The translations under genes were made by a program, and so were the position numbers. A DNA stretch of 64,000 nt from CATOSD01 sp965203135. GTDB lineage: Bacteria; Chloroflexota; Dehalococcoidia; Lucifugimonadales; CATOSD01. Positions 32,553 to 41,230 of this stretch are shown here, piece after piece; within the stretch, counting starts at the first letter, position 1; each line of letters opens with the position of its first letter. The notes beneath the pieces are model-generated. The model saw nothing but the letters and a program-made list of their open reading frames with translations, was not told the DNA's origin and searched no databases. The DNA is taken from contig CBDBBO010000001.1 of assembly GCA_965203135.1 (NCBI GenBank), positions 744,001 to 808,000 of the forward strand, written 5' to 3'.

Positions 32553-33662
32553 TCAAATGAAATCAATTTCAAGATCCTTATCGTCGTATCCAAAGAGGCC
32601 GATTAGCTTGTGACTCTGATCAACTGTGGCCTTCCATCCCCACTTCGTTTCGATGAAGTAATCTGACCCTCTAACTTCCCTTGGTTCGTCAAGGTCTTCG
32701 TAGCTCAAGCTGAAATAGACTCGCTTAGACCCACGCAGATCCTCAACCCTGTCATATTCATTTGGATGTCGTTGATATAGAACTTCGGCTAGTGTTTGAA
32801 GTAGCCCTTTCCACTGATTGACAGCATGATATTCCCCATCAAATGTGAATCCAGTAAGTCCCCTTCTACCGCGCTGACCAGTTGACCGGGCACTGACGAA
32901 AGGTGTCACTCCAGTTGTAGCTTGATGTTTCCGACGACTTACTGAATAGTCCGTCTGCACCGTTGCTTGATGGCATCGTGTCTCGCTGGACAGATTTTCA
33001 GCCAGTTCAGCTAAGAATTGGTGAATCGACTCTGGGCCAGGCCTGAAACCCAGCAGACCTTGCATTTCTTCTTCAATCAAATCTATGAGCAGCCCGTCCT
33101 GCTTGGCTATCAGACTCTCCCACGCCTTGGGCAAGGCCTTTTGTATCTCAGCATCTCTCTTGAGGGTATCCATAAGTTCAGTGGCATCCCTGACTGAGGA
33201 CCCATCGTGAACTCTTGGACGTGAAAGAAACTGAATAAAGTGTTTCGTAGCAGTTTCGACATCTTCGCGTTGGGTATCGATCGTGCAAAATCGGCGTTGT
33301 TCCCAACTCTCTTGTCTCATAGGCAAATACAGCCACCACGTCAATCCGTTAGTTAGTATTGCAAGCTCCACGCCTTGACTAAACGCATATCGTAGCAACT
33401 GTTCCTGGTGGTGATCCAGTAACTCCCCGGCACGCTTCGCCTCGAGGAACACCCTGTTAGCTCCGTCCGTCCGCAAGGTATAATCAACTCTTACGCCACC
33501 AACGTCAAATTCCGGAGTTACCTCATTGTAGTCGAACTGATTCCAACCCAGAGTCGTCAAAATGCGCATGATAACCACCTGTTTAGTGGTGGCTTCATCG
33601 AATCGGCTGATGGCTGAGTTAGAACGCAGCTCAGTCAAGACTTCAGTGAGTTCTTGGTTCAA
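32553..33662 (-). CDS. HsdR-N-terminal-type PD-(D/E)XK nuclease-like protein
   Basis: The 369-residue product starts with the domain found at the N-terminus of type I restriction subunits: VVIMRILTTLGWNQFDYNEVTPEF, then D60 in GVRVDYTL and E74-x-K76 in FLEAKRAGE, the PD-(D/E)XK nuclease core, followed by YAFSQGVELAILTNGLTWWLY. There are no helicase motifs, so this is a stand-alone protein and not HsdR. A second, unrecognised domain at about 265-369 contains FDGEYHAVNQWKGLLQTL and a F-I-E-T-K-W-G-W segment. It is the last gene of a leftward lower-GC trio; a defence role is inferred from domain type and company. Confidence 0.75.
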   Translation of the reverse strand: MNQELTEVLTELRSNSAISRFDEATTKQVVIMRILTTLGWNQFDYNEVTPEFDVGGVRVDYTLRTDGANRVFLEAKRAGELLDHHQEQLLRYAFSQGVELAILTNGLTWWLYLPMRQESWEQRRFCTIDTQREDVETATKHFIQFLSRPRVHDGSSVRDATELMDTLKRDAEIQKALPKAWESLIAKQDGLLIDLIEEEMQGLLGFRPGPESIHQFLAELAENLSSETRCHQATVQTDYSVSRRKHQATTGVTPFVSARSTGQRGRRGLTGFTFDGEYHAVNQWKGLLQTLAEVLYQRHPNEYDRVEDLRGSKRVYFSLSYEDLDEPREVRGSDYFIETKWGWKATVDQSHKLIGLFGYDDKDLEIDFI

Positions 33663-33796
33663 TTTAGCACCTTTGGCAGGGCCGTAGGATAGATATCATT
33701 GGGTGTAGAGAGGCGACATCCCAGCATTCATCATAAGACTTGGCCAGCAGCACGTTGAGTTCAGACCGACATCACACCAACTGTCGGCGTCTACGT

Positions 33797-34057
33797 TTAC
33801 ACGTGAAAGTCGCATTCGGACTGCACGCGATGCCAGAACATGTCTGACTGGCCGAAGAACGCGCCAAAGCGTATGGACATGGCAGGGGTTACCGACCTTC
33901 GACCGTGCACAATCTCGCTAATGGCTCGCGGCGCCACTCCAATTGCGCGAGCCATGGCGCTTTGCGAAATGCACATGGGCTTGAGATATTCTTCGAGCAG
34001 GATTTCGCCGGGCGTGATAGGTGTGGGCGGTAGTGGGTCAGTAAATGTGCTTTCCAT
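33797..34057 (-). CDS. HigA-family XRE-type regulator
   Basis: The 86-residue product has the HigA/VapI opening PITPGEILLEEYLKPMCISQSAMARAIGV and helix-turn-helix continuing to RAISEIVHGRRSVTPAMSIRFGAFFGQSDMFW. Normal HigA proteins pair with a HigB RelE-fold toxin encoded just upstream; here the upstream gene is the SDH_sah protease, whose TAA overlaps this ATG. So it may regulate the protease and nuclease genes instead of a toxin. Confidence 0.8.
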   Translation of the reverse strand: MESTFTDPLPPTPITPGEILLEEYLKPMCISQSAMARAIGVAPRAISEIVHGRRSVTPAMSIRFGAFFGQSDMFWHRVQSECDFHV

Positions 34058-35031
34058 TATGGAGCCGCACAGTCATCCGCATCTAGACCTGCGTCACAAT
34101 CTTCATCTGTCTCTTCAATTGCTGGCCTGCCGGCGTAGAACACTTCGAACCATCGTTTGAAGTCGTCAGAAAGTCCGCCCGTAAGACGTTCAATCATTGG
34201 ATTTCTAGTGTTTAGAGAATAGTCAAAAGGTGGTCGGAGCAAATCCGCTAAGAGACTCATTCTCTCAGACGGTTGATAAACTTCGTAGAATAGGCTGTCG
34301 GCCTCGTTCCTGTCGATAACGAAGCCATGAGAAGGATACGACATGGCCAACTTGTCCAGCGTACCATCCCGGACGTTTGTGCTGCTGACTCGTTGCCCGT
34401 ACTCAAGAGCCACCTGAACCGCACGAGCTCTTTCACCGAATCGAATTGGGTTGATTTGGCCGTAGATCCCACCGAACAAGCCAAGAGTCAAGTCCGACGC
34501 GATACGCAGCGCCGTCTGGGTAGTGAAGTTTCCTCTTCCTAGTGACATCAGCCTCTCGAACTGTCCTTCAAAGTTCTTGAAAACCTCTTCTTGCAGACTT
34601 CCTAGCGCATCGGAATCAATAAGCCCTGACTGGTACTCGCCAAGTTCATCTCGAACCATTACCTGCGTATCTAGAGGCCCTAACTCAGCGTGGTCAGTCA
34701 TAAAGATCTGGTCGGCCCCTAGAGCAATCAAGGTTCCTGAACTCTTACATGGCCCATCAGTGAACAAGATAAGGCCGTCACTTGAGTATCGATCTTGTAT
34801 GCATCGAGTTATGCGGTATGCAGCCTCAAGTTCGCCCCCAAATGTCGTCAACAGGAGCATACAGTTGGGCACTTCTGGTTCAGATGTACACAAGTCAATG
34901 AACCTGTGTCCGATTTCATCAGTAATTGGCCCAGCAATTGCATAGATATCAGCTCTATGCTGTTGGGCCACAAATGTTACTGCGCGTTCGAGCGCCTCAA
35001 CGGCCGTAGAACCAGTACCATCAGATGTCAC
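34057..35031 (-). CDS. SDH_sah-type Clp-fold serine protease-like protein
   Basis: The 324-residue product resembles the SDH proteinase/ClpP-crotonase family. A GGELEAAYRITRCI segment near residue 65 corresponds to the oxyanion P-G-G-x-x-x-A-A-Y block, KSSGTLIALGADQIFMTDHAELGPLDTQV near 96 contains the likely nucleophile S97 and the family L-G-P-x-D-x-Q signature. The N-terminal AIAGPITDEI fits the first strand-helix. It is cytosolic, with no signal or membrane helix. It overlaps the HigA-like gene by 1 bp. Such proteases occur in defence-type clusters; the substrate is unknown. Confidence 0.75.
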   Translation of the reverse strand: MTSDGTGSTAVEALERAVTFVAQQHRADIYAIAGPITDEIGHRFIDLCTSEPEVPNCMLLLTTFGGELEAAYRITRCIQDRYSSDGLILFTDGPCKSSGTLIALGADQIFMTDHAELGPLDTQVMVRDELGEYQSGLIDSDALGSLQEEVFKNFEGQFERLMSLGRGNFTTQTALRIASDLTLGLFGGIYGQINPIRFGERARAVQVALEYGQRVSSTNVRDGTLDKLAMSYPSHGFVIDRNEADSLFYEVYQPSERMSLLADLLRPPFDYSLNTRNPMIERLTGGLSDDFKRWFEVFYAGRPAIEETDEDCDAGLDADDCAAP

Positions 35032-35325
35032 GGAAAGTCACCTCCTTGGTCTTGGCTTTGACAGGTGCCACTATACAATACAAGGAAAATCTGCAAAGTG
35101 AAACAACTGTGGCACGCGAATTCACTTGCCGACCGCAAACAAGTCGGGGGTGAGCGACTGCACAATGATTTGCCATGCCGAACGCTTCCGTGAATCTTAG
35201 AGAGGCCGCCTCCCGTTGCGTGTCCAAAACGAGCCAACGCAGAGTAGGCCGTTTGCAGTTATCCGTTACGGCGCTGCGTATGGCCTTCAGATTCCTTGAC
35301 TGTGCTTCGCTCCGCTCGGAATGGC

Positions 35326-35368
35326 AGGAGGCGGGTTGCGCTCCGGGCGGGTTTGAAACCCGCCTCCT
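35326..35368. repeat. Inverted repeat at the end of the M16 gene
   Basis: AGGAGGCGGGTT (35326-35337) pairs with AACCCGCCTCCT (35357-35368), and an inner GGCGGGTTTGAAACCCGCC can form an alternative hairpin. It abuts the M16 stop codon and could act in termination. The rest of the 35032-35325 interval shows no gene. Confidence 0.7.
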
Positions 35369-38021
35369 ACACTTCCCTCCCCTCGTAGTCTACGGCCGCC
35401 ACTGGGTGGCCGAGGGCGCGGAGGCCGGGCTCGATGGTTTCGCGGTCGCCGACTACGAGGATGACGAGGCGGGTGTCGTCGAGGTGGTCGACGGCGACGC
35501 GGCGGATGTCGTCGAGGGTGAGCGCGTCGAGGGTGTCGAGGTAGGTGTCGAAGTAGTCGTCTGGCAGGTCGTGGACGACCATGCGGGTTAGCTGCTGGGC
35601 GGTCTGGGAGACCGTCTCGAACTGGCCGGGCAGGCCGCGGCGTATGCCGTCCAGCGCGTCGGTAAGCTCATCGGCGGTCGCGGGGCGTGTGGAGCGTATT
35701 TCGCGGAACTCCTTGATGGTCTCGGACACGGCGTCTGCGGTCACAGCGGTCTGTACTCCGCCGCCGGCCACCAACATCGAGGGGCCGGCGAACCAGCTTA
35801 TGGACGAGGTGTAGCCATAGCTGTAGCCCTTGTCCTGGCGAAGGTTGGTGTTGAGGCGAGCCGAGAACTGGCCGCCGAACAGGTAGTTGAGCACGTTGAG
35901 CGCGTGGTAGTCGGGGTGGCGACGCGGGATGACGAGGTGTCCGGCGCGGATGACGGACTGGGGCGCGCCGGGTTTGTCGGCTATGTGCACCACGATCTCC
36001 GCGGGCGCGGGCGGGTCGGCATCGTTCGAAGGCGCGGCGGGCGCGTCGTCTCCCTGCCAGTCGCCGAAAGCCGCCTCCAGCCTGTCCAGGGCCTCGGTCT
36101 CGTCCAGGTCGCCGACCACGACGAGCGTGGTGTTGGCCGGACCGTACAGCGTCTCGTAGTGGGACATCAGGTCATCGCGGGATGCGCCGCGTATCACGTC
36201 CTCGTTGCCGGAGACCGGATGGCCGTAGGCCGATGCAGGGCCATAGAAGAGTCCCCTGGAGGCCCTTGCGGCGATACTGGCGGGGTTGTCGGCGACGCGG
36301 CGCAGGTCGGTCAGGTGGCGCTCGCGCATACGCTTGAGGTCGAAATCGGGGAAGGCGGCGTTTCGGAGCGAGTCGGCGAGGATGTCGAGCGCCGCCTCCC
36401 AGTGTGAAGTCAGAGCGACGGTGGAGACGACGGAGTGCTCGCGCGCCACGTCCACGCCGAGGTGAGCGCCCAGGAACTCCATCTGGGCGGCAATCTGCTG
36501 GCTGGTGCGGCTGGCGGTGCCTTCGGGCAGCATTGAGGCGGCGAAGTTGGACAGTCCGGGGCTGTCCTGCGGGTCCATGGTGGCCCCAGCGCGGACGACT
36601 GCGCGAACAGCCACCATCGGCACGCCGGGCTTACGTACGAACCGGACGCCGATGCCGTTGGAGAGCCGCAGGGTGCGCGGCCTGGGCGGCGTGAAGCGGG
36701 CCGGCGACGCGGCTGAGGGCATGGCGGTGCGGTCGAGCGATTGCGCGGACGCGCGTAGGGACCTTTCGGGGGTGACCACGAGGCGCACGTGGGCGCCGTT
36801 CAGCGTGGCCTCGGCGGCCTGGCGCACCTGCTCGGGGGTTACCGCGTCGTACCTGTCCAGGTCGGTGTTGATTGCGCCGGGGTCGCCCGCCAGGGTGTTG
36901 TAGTAGTTGAGCTGGTCGGCCCTGCCTCCGAATCCGCCAAAGCGTTCGAGTTGGCGCACGTGGGCGCTGCGGATACGGTTCTTGGCGCGCTGCAGTTCCT
37001 CTTCCGTGGGCGGCTCCTGGACGATGCGCTCGATATGGCCGCGCAGCGCCTCCTCAGCCTGCTCGGGGGAGTGGCCCTCGTTGAGCGTCACCTGGAGGTA
37101 AAACTCGCCGGCGATCTCCTGGGCGTGGTTGTACACGCCGACGTCCCGCGCGATCTGCTTCCGGTAGACGAGCGAGTCGTACAGGCGGGAGCTGCGCCCG
37201 TCGCCGAGGACGCTGGAGAGCATGGTGACGGCGGCCTCGTCCGGACCAAAGATGGGGCCGGTGGGCCAGACCAGGTAGAGGCGCGCGAGCTGCACCCTGT
37301 CCCGCATCGATAGTGACACCTGGCCTCTGAGGTCGGACTCCATCCGCCCGACGCGGCTGATGGGAGAACCGGGCGGGATGTCGCCGAAGTAGCGTTCGAC
37401 GAGACGCCTGGCGTCGTCGGGGTCGAAGTCGCCGGCGATGGCGAGGCTGGCGTTGGAGGGGGCGTAGTACTTGCGGAAGAAGTCGCGCACGTCGTCCAGG
37501 CTGGCGGCGTCGAGGTCCTCCATCGAGCCGATGACGGGCCAGCTATACGGGTGCGGCGAGGGGAAGACGGCGGACTGGAGCAGCAGGTGGGCCATACCGT
37601 AGGGGCGGTTTTCGTAGCTCTGGCGGCGCTCGTTCTTCACGACGTCGCGCTGCACATCGAACCGCTTCTGGTCCAGCGCGTCGAGGAGATAGCCCATCCT
37701 GTCGGACTCGAGCCACAGCGCGAGCTCCAGGTAGTTGGACGGGACGGTCTCCCAGTAGTTGGTGCGGTCGGACGTGGTGGAGCCGTTGAGGTTCGCGCCG
37801 ACCTTTTGCAGCGGCTCGAAGTAGCTGCGGTCGTGGTGCTTGGAGCCTTCGAACATGACGTGCTCGAACAGGTGGGCGAAGCCTGTCTTGCCGGCCTGCT
37901 CGTCCTTGGAGCCGACGTGGTACCAGACGTTGACGGCGGTCATCGGGAGGGCGTGGTCCTCGTGGAGGATCACGTCAAGGCCGTTGGGCAGGATGAACTT
38001 GTCGTAGGAGATGGTGGTCAT
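35367..38021 (-). CDS. M16-family zinc peptidase, two-domain fusion
   Basis: Large (884-residue) pitrilysin-type peptidase built from two M16 halves. The first half has the inverted zinc motif H50-L-F-E53-H54 and a downstream NERRQSYENRPYG segment supplying the distal Glu. The second half (about 455-884) has lost the motif, reading GLSNFAASMLPEG at that place, as in other M16 proteins where one half is inactive and completes the chamber. No signal peptide is seen, so it appears cytosolic. Likely role: degradation of peptides. It stands alone. Confidence 0.92.
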   Translation of the reverse strand: MTTISYDKFILPNGLDVILHEDHALPMTAVNVWYHVGSKDEQAGKTGFAHLFEHVMFEGSKHHDRSYFEPLQKVGANLNGSTTSDRTNYWETVPSNYLELALWLESDRMGYLLDALDQKRFDVQRDVVKNERRQSYENRPYGMAHLLLQSAVFPSPHPYSWPVIGSMEDLDAASLDDVRDFFRKYYAPSNASLAIAGDFDPDDARRLVERYFGDIPPGSPISRVGRMESDLRGQVSLSMRDRVQLARLYLVWPTGPIFGPDEAAVTMLSSVLGDGRSSRLYDSLVYRKQIARDVGVYNHAQEIAGEFYLQVTLNEGHSPEQAEEALRGHIERIVQEPPTEEELQRAKNRIRSAHVRQLERFGGFGGRADQLNYYNTLAGDPGAINTDLDRYDAVTPEQVRQAAEATLNGAHVRLVVTPERSLRASAQSLDRTAMPSAASPARFTPPRPRTLRLSNGIGVRFVRKPGVPMVAVRAVVRAGATMDPQDSPGLSNFAASMLPEGTASRTSQQIAAQMEFLGAHLGVDVAREHSVVSTVALTSHWEAALDILADSLRNAAFPDFDLKRMRERHLTDLRRVADNPASIAARASRGLFYGPASAYGHPVSGNEDVIRGASRDDLMSHYETLYGPANTTLVVVGDLDETEALDRLEAAFGDWQGDDAPAAPSNDADPPAPAEIVVHIADKPGAPQSVIRAGHLVIPRRHPDYHALNVLNYLFGGQFSARLNTNLRQDKGYSYGYTSSISWFAGPSMLVAGGGVQTAVTADAVSETIKEFREIRSTRPATADELTDALDGIRRGLPGQFETVSQTAQQLTRMVVHDLPDDYFDTYLDTLDALTLDDIRRVAVDHLDDTRLVILVVGDRETIEPGLRALGHPVAAVDYEGREV

Positions 38022-38139
38022 CGGTTACTCCGGGGTGCGTGGCGTTTTGATGAGACTCGGTGTCATTAGAGCAAACAGTCCGGCTTGGGCGATGAGGAAG
38101 TCTAACATGCCGGGTCGGGTGCGGCGGCCGGATCAGGCG

Positions 38140-38610
38140 CTAGGCCAAGTGGCGCCCTAGCAGGTCGAGGGCGGCCTGGGCGGCCTGGCGCTTGTTGCCG
38201 TCGCGCTCGTTGGCATCGGCTTGTATGCGCTCGGCGACCTCGAGGCCGTCAGGGCCCACCAGCCCGATGTAGAACGTGCCGATGGGCACGCCGGGCATTC
38301 CGCCCGCGGGTCCGGTGACGCCCGTGGTCGAAAGCGCGTAGTCGCAGCCGGTGAGCCGTTGCGCGCCCTGGGCCATGGCGACGGCCATCTCGGGGCTTAC
38401 GCTGCCCTTGGTGTCGTATAGCTCGTCCGATACGCCCAGCACTTTCTGCTTGAGCCCGCCGGTGTAGGCGATTACACCGCCGGGGAAGTAGCGCGAGCTA
38501 CCGGGCACGGAGCCGAGGATGTAGCCCAGCAGGCCGCAGGTGCAGGCCTCTGCGACGGTAACGGTCTTGCCGGCGGCGGTGAGCAGTTGGGCGACTTCTT
38601 CTACCTTCAT
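38140..38610 (-). CDS. CinA-family protein (nicotinamide-nucleotide amidase type)
   Basis: The 156-residue product equals the C-terminal domain of CinA, known as PncC in several bacteria, which deamidates NMN to nicotinate mononucleotide. Motifs are VTVAEACTCGLLGYILGSVPGSSRYFPGGVIAYTGGLK near the start (A-E-S/A-C-T-x-G) and STTGVTGPAGGMPGVPIGTFYIGL near 93. Length is normal for the stand-alone form. It lies 40 bp downstream of the aspartate dehydrogenase gene, supporting an NAD role. Confidence 0.9.
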   Translation of the reverse strand: MKVEEVAQLLTAAGKTVTVAEACTCGLLGYILGSVPGSSRYFPGGVIAYTGGLKQKVLGVSDELYDTKGSVSPEMAVAMAQGAQRLTGCDYALSTTGVTGPAGGMPGVPIGTFYIGLVGPDGLEVAERIQADANERDGNKRQAAQAALDLLGRHLA

Positions 38611-38649
38611 TACATTCTCCCGTGGGCCGGCGCGGGGCCGGCGTTGGTT

Positions 38650-39465
38650 CTAGGTGCCCACCTGGAGGTGGGACGTGAGCTTCTTGAGGGTGGCGAGGGC
38701 GGACAGCGCGGAGAGTATGCCTGTCCGGGGATTGGATGGCGAGGGCACGTTCTCAATCTTCAGGGAGAACCGGCCGAACTCGCCCTCGACGATTATCTCG
38801 TGGGTGTTCCGGGTGACGGTGGGATCGGCGTAGACGCGGGTGGTGGTCTTCTTGGGGCCGATGCCCGCCAGGCTGAGCGCGGCGGAGACGTTCACGTTGG
38901 CCGGGAAGAGGCGGCAGGCCACCTCGACGGGGCCTTCGTAAAGCAGAGCCGGCTCGGTGAGCGCGTCCAGGTCTACGTTGGAGCTTACCGCGCCGGGCGA
39001 GCCGCGGAGGCCGTCGGGCGGTTTGCGGGTGACCATGGTTACGCTTTCGATGCGGCCCGCGGACGCGGAGACCACGCCGTCCAGTCCAACGATCGCGCCG
39101 GAGGGAACGACGATGGTCGCGCCGTTGCGGCGGGCCATCTCGAACAGGTCGTCCCTGCCCAGAAGCGCGCCGCAGCTGAGCACCATCAGGTCTTTGCCCG
39201 CGCCGAGGGCGGCCCTTGCTATGGCGTCCAGCGCCTCGCCCGTGGCGGTCTCCACCACCATGTCGGAGGCGGCGGCAAGCTCGTCGAGTGGGAGCACTGG
39301 CGGCGTCGAGGACAGCGTGGCGGCGAAGGCGGCGGCCTTTCTCATGTCGCGGCTGTTGAGCGCGGCCAAGCGCGCGCCGGGAACGGCGCCGCAGTCGATC
39401 TCGGCGGCCATCTTGCGCCCGATTGTGCCGCAGCCGACGATGCCTATGTCGCGCGGTGTTGCCAT
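38650..39465 (-). CDS. nadX: L-aspartate dehydrogenase
   Basis: Oxidises aspartate to iminoaspartate, the first step of NAD synthesis in organisms without aspartate oxidase. The 271-residue product starts MATPRDIGIVGCGTIGRKMA, a Rossmann site; I reject 12 residues upstream for lack of conservation. The C-terminal domain has VSSNVDLDALTEPALLYEGPVEVACRLFPANVNVSAALSLAG and DPTVTRNTHEI, the latter holding the catalytic His. The start of nadA, its pathway partner, is at the right end of this window; no nadB is seen. Confidence 0.9.
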   Translation of the reverse strand: MATPRDIGIVGCGTIGRKMAAEIDCGAVPGARLAALNSRDMRKAAAFAATLSSTPPVLPLDELAAASDMVVETATGEALDAIARAALGAGKDLMVLSCGALLGRDDLFEMARRNGATIVVPSGAIVGLDGVVSASAGRIESVTMVTRKPPDGLRGSPGAVSSNVDLDALTEPALLYEGPVEVACRLFPANVNVSAALSLAGIGPKKTTTRVYADPTVTRNTHEIIVEGEFGRFSLKIENVPSPSNPRTGILSALSALATLKKLTSHLQVGT

Positions 39466-39511
39466 GGGAGAGATGGTATTGCAGGAGGGGGCGGGTGTCA
39501 AAGCGGCGGCG

Positions 39512-39871
39512 CTAGTGGGGGTACGGGCCGCGCGGACGGATGTAAAGGCCGAGGGGAGCGCCGCCTACGACGTGGAGGTGGCCGTGCGGCTGGGTCTGGA
39601 GGCCGTCGCTGCCGAAGTTGGAGAGTACGCGGAAGCCGTTGGGACAGGACTCCTCGCCGAGGCGGACGGCGATCTCGCCCATGGCGGAGAGGAGGTCGCC
39701 GTTGGTCCAGAGGTCGCGCTGGGAGACGTGGCGCTTGGGGACGACGAGGAGCATGACGGGCACCCAGTCGAGCTGGTTGTGGAACACGAGGATGTCGTCG
39801 TCTTCGTATCGGGTGCGGGAGGGCAGCCGGCCGGCCACTATGTCGCAGAAGGTGCAGTGGGGTGAGACCAC
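39512..39871 (-). CDS. HIT-family nucleotide hydrolase
   Basis: HINT-branch protein of 119 residues. Zinc-site residues appear in CTFCDIVAGRLPS near residue 6, and the histidine triad H-x-H-x-H is in QTQPHGHLHVVGG near 94. Members hydrolyse AMP-linked phosphoramidates. It lies 3 bp beyond the end of the double DnaC-like gene, on the same strand, so it is the last gene of the rplI-dnaB group. Confidence 0.92.
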   Translation of the reverse strand: MVSPHCTFCDIVAGRLPSRTRYEDDDILVFHNQLDWVPVMLLVVPKRHVSQRDLWTNGDLLSAMGEIAVRLGEESCPNGFRVLSNFGSDGLQTQPHGHLHVVGGAPLGLYIRPRGPYPH

Positions 39872-39874
39872 CGG

Positions 39875-41230
39875 CTAGCCCCTGGGGCCTCGGATGCGGT
39901 AGTCGTTGGCATCTATGCGAATCAGGTCGCCAATCGAAAAATCCCGGACGCGCGAGCCTATGTGCCCCCACTGCTTCGAGAAGTCTTCCCGTGTCGTGAT
40001 GACCGTGGGCAGCCTGGCGTTGTGGCGCCGCACTACAACCTGGTATAGCTTTTCCTGGCCCCAAGCACTGTCCGTCTCTTCCCCCATACCATCAAGTATC
40101 AGCAGAGGCGCCGCCTTCACCTGCTCGAAGAGATCTCCGTATGAGACGGTGCTACTCCGGTCGAACGCACTTCTCAGGTGGTCCAGCAACTCCGGTACGA
40201 ACGTGAAGAATATCTCCTGGCTTACACCCATGCGCGCGGACGCTATCGCCACGGCCAGGTGCGTCTTGCCCACGCCCGTTGGACCCATCAGCGTCAGCCA
40301 GCCGTCGGGGTCCTTGGCGTAGTTGGTGGCCGACGCCAGCGCACCCGCCAGGCTCTGGCTTTGGTGGTGGCTGGACTCGTTGCCGCGCACGTCGAACGTA
40401 GTGAAGGACATACGCCGCAACATCTCCGGTTCAATGGTACCCCAGCGGCGTATCCATGGCTCAGCGTAACGCCGGGTGCGGACGGCCACGCTAACCTGTG
40501 GGTCGGTCAGCCGAGTACGCAGGTACGGCTCCAGTTCGTGCTCTCGAGCGGTGGTGGTGACGACGGTGGGCAGGTTGGCGGTAAAGCGGTGGTTGATTAT
40601 CTGGCGCAGCTTCTCCTCGGCCCAGGGCGTGGCGCTGTGGCTGCCAAGCTCATCCAGCACGAGGAGCGGGGCGTTGCGCACCTGCTCGAACAGGTCGTCG
40701 TAGGAGATTTCGGCCTGGGGGGAGAAGGCGGCGCGCAGGTGGTCGAGCAGGTCGGGCACGTGGACGAAGAGCGCGGGGAGGCCCCGCTCGATGATGCGGT
40801 TGGCTATGGCCGCGGCCAAATGCGTCTTGCCTGAGCCGTTGGGGCCGCTGATGAGGAGCCAGCCCTCGACGTTCTCGGCGAATCGCTGCGCGGCCTCGCG
40901 GGCCATGGCGAAAAGCTCGCGGCTTTCGGGGTCGCCAGCGTGGCCGCGGGGGTCGAGCGTGTCGAACGTGGAGCGGGTGAGGTTGGCGAGGTTGCTGTAG
41001 CGGACGAGGCGGTCCTGGCGCTCGCGCTCGATCCGCGGCTGCTGGCACTCGCACACGATGCGGCGACCGAAGTCGGGGTCGCCGGGCGGGACGTCGGGGG
41101 TGGTCCAGCCGAGGTCCTGGCAGAGAGCGCACTGTGGCTCCGGCCTCTCGAAGCCGTTGGGGGGCGCGTTGCCGTTCTGCGCTCTTCTAGTAGCGGCTAG
41201 TCTTTGCAGTGCGTCTGCCAGGCTCTCCAT
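39875..41230 (-). CDS. DnaC-like helicase loader with two AAA+ domains
   Basis: The 451-residue product starts with a Cys cluster (CALC at 34-37, CEC at 60-62) and then contains two DnaC/IstB-type AAA+ ATPase domains in tandem. Domain 1 has Walker A GPNGSGKT (129-136) and Walker B LLVLDELG; domain 2 has GPTGVGKT (316-323) and LLILDGMG, where the catalytic Glu is replaced by Gly. Long blocks are shared (DLLDHLR, DLFEQV, APLL), so an internal duplication is likely. Usual DnaC/DnaI are about 240-310 residues with one domain. Its place next to dnaB and a DnaD-like gene fits helicase loading. The start overlaps the previous gene by 44 bp. Confidence 0.85.
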   Translation of the reverse strand: MESLADALQRLAATRRAQNGNAPPNGFERPEPQCALCQDLGWTTPDVPPGDPDFGRRIVCECQQPRIERERQDRLVRYSNLANLTRSTFDTLDPRGHAGDPESRELFAMAREAAQRFAENVEGWLLISGPNGSGKTHLAAAIANRIIERGLPALFVHVPDLLDHLRAAFSPQAEISYDDLFEQVRNAPLLVLDELGSHSATPWAEEKLRQIINHRFTANLPTVVTTTAREHELEPYLRTRLTDPQVSVAVRTRRYAEPWIRRWGTIEPEMLRRMSFTTFDVRGNESSHHQSQSLAGALASATNYAKDPDGWLTLMGPTGVGKTHLAVAIASARMGVSQEIFFTFVPELLDHLRSAFDRSSTVSYGDLFEQVKAAPLLILDGMGEETDSAWGQEKLYQVVVRRHNARLPTVITTREDFSKQWGHIGSRVRDFSIGDLIRIDANDYRIRGPRG

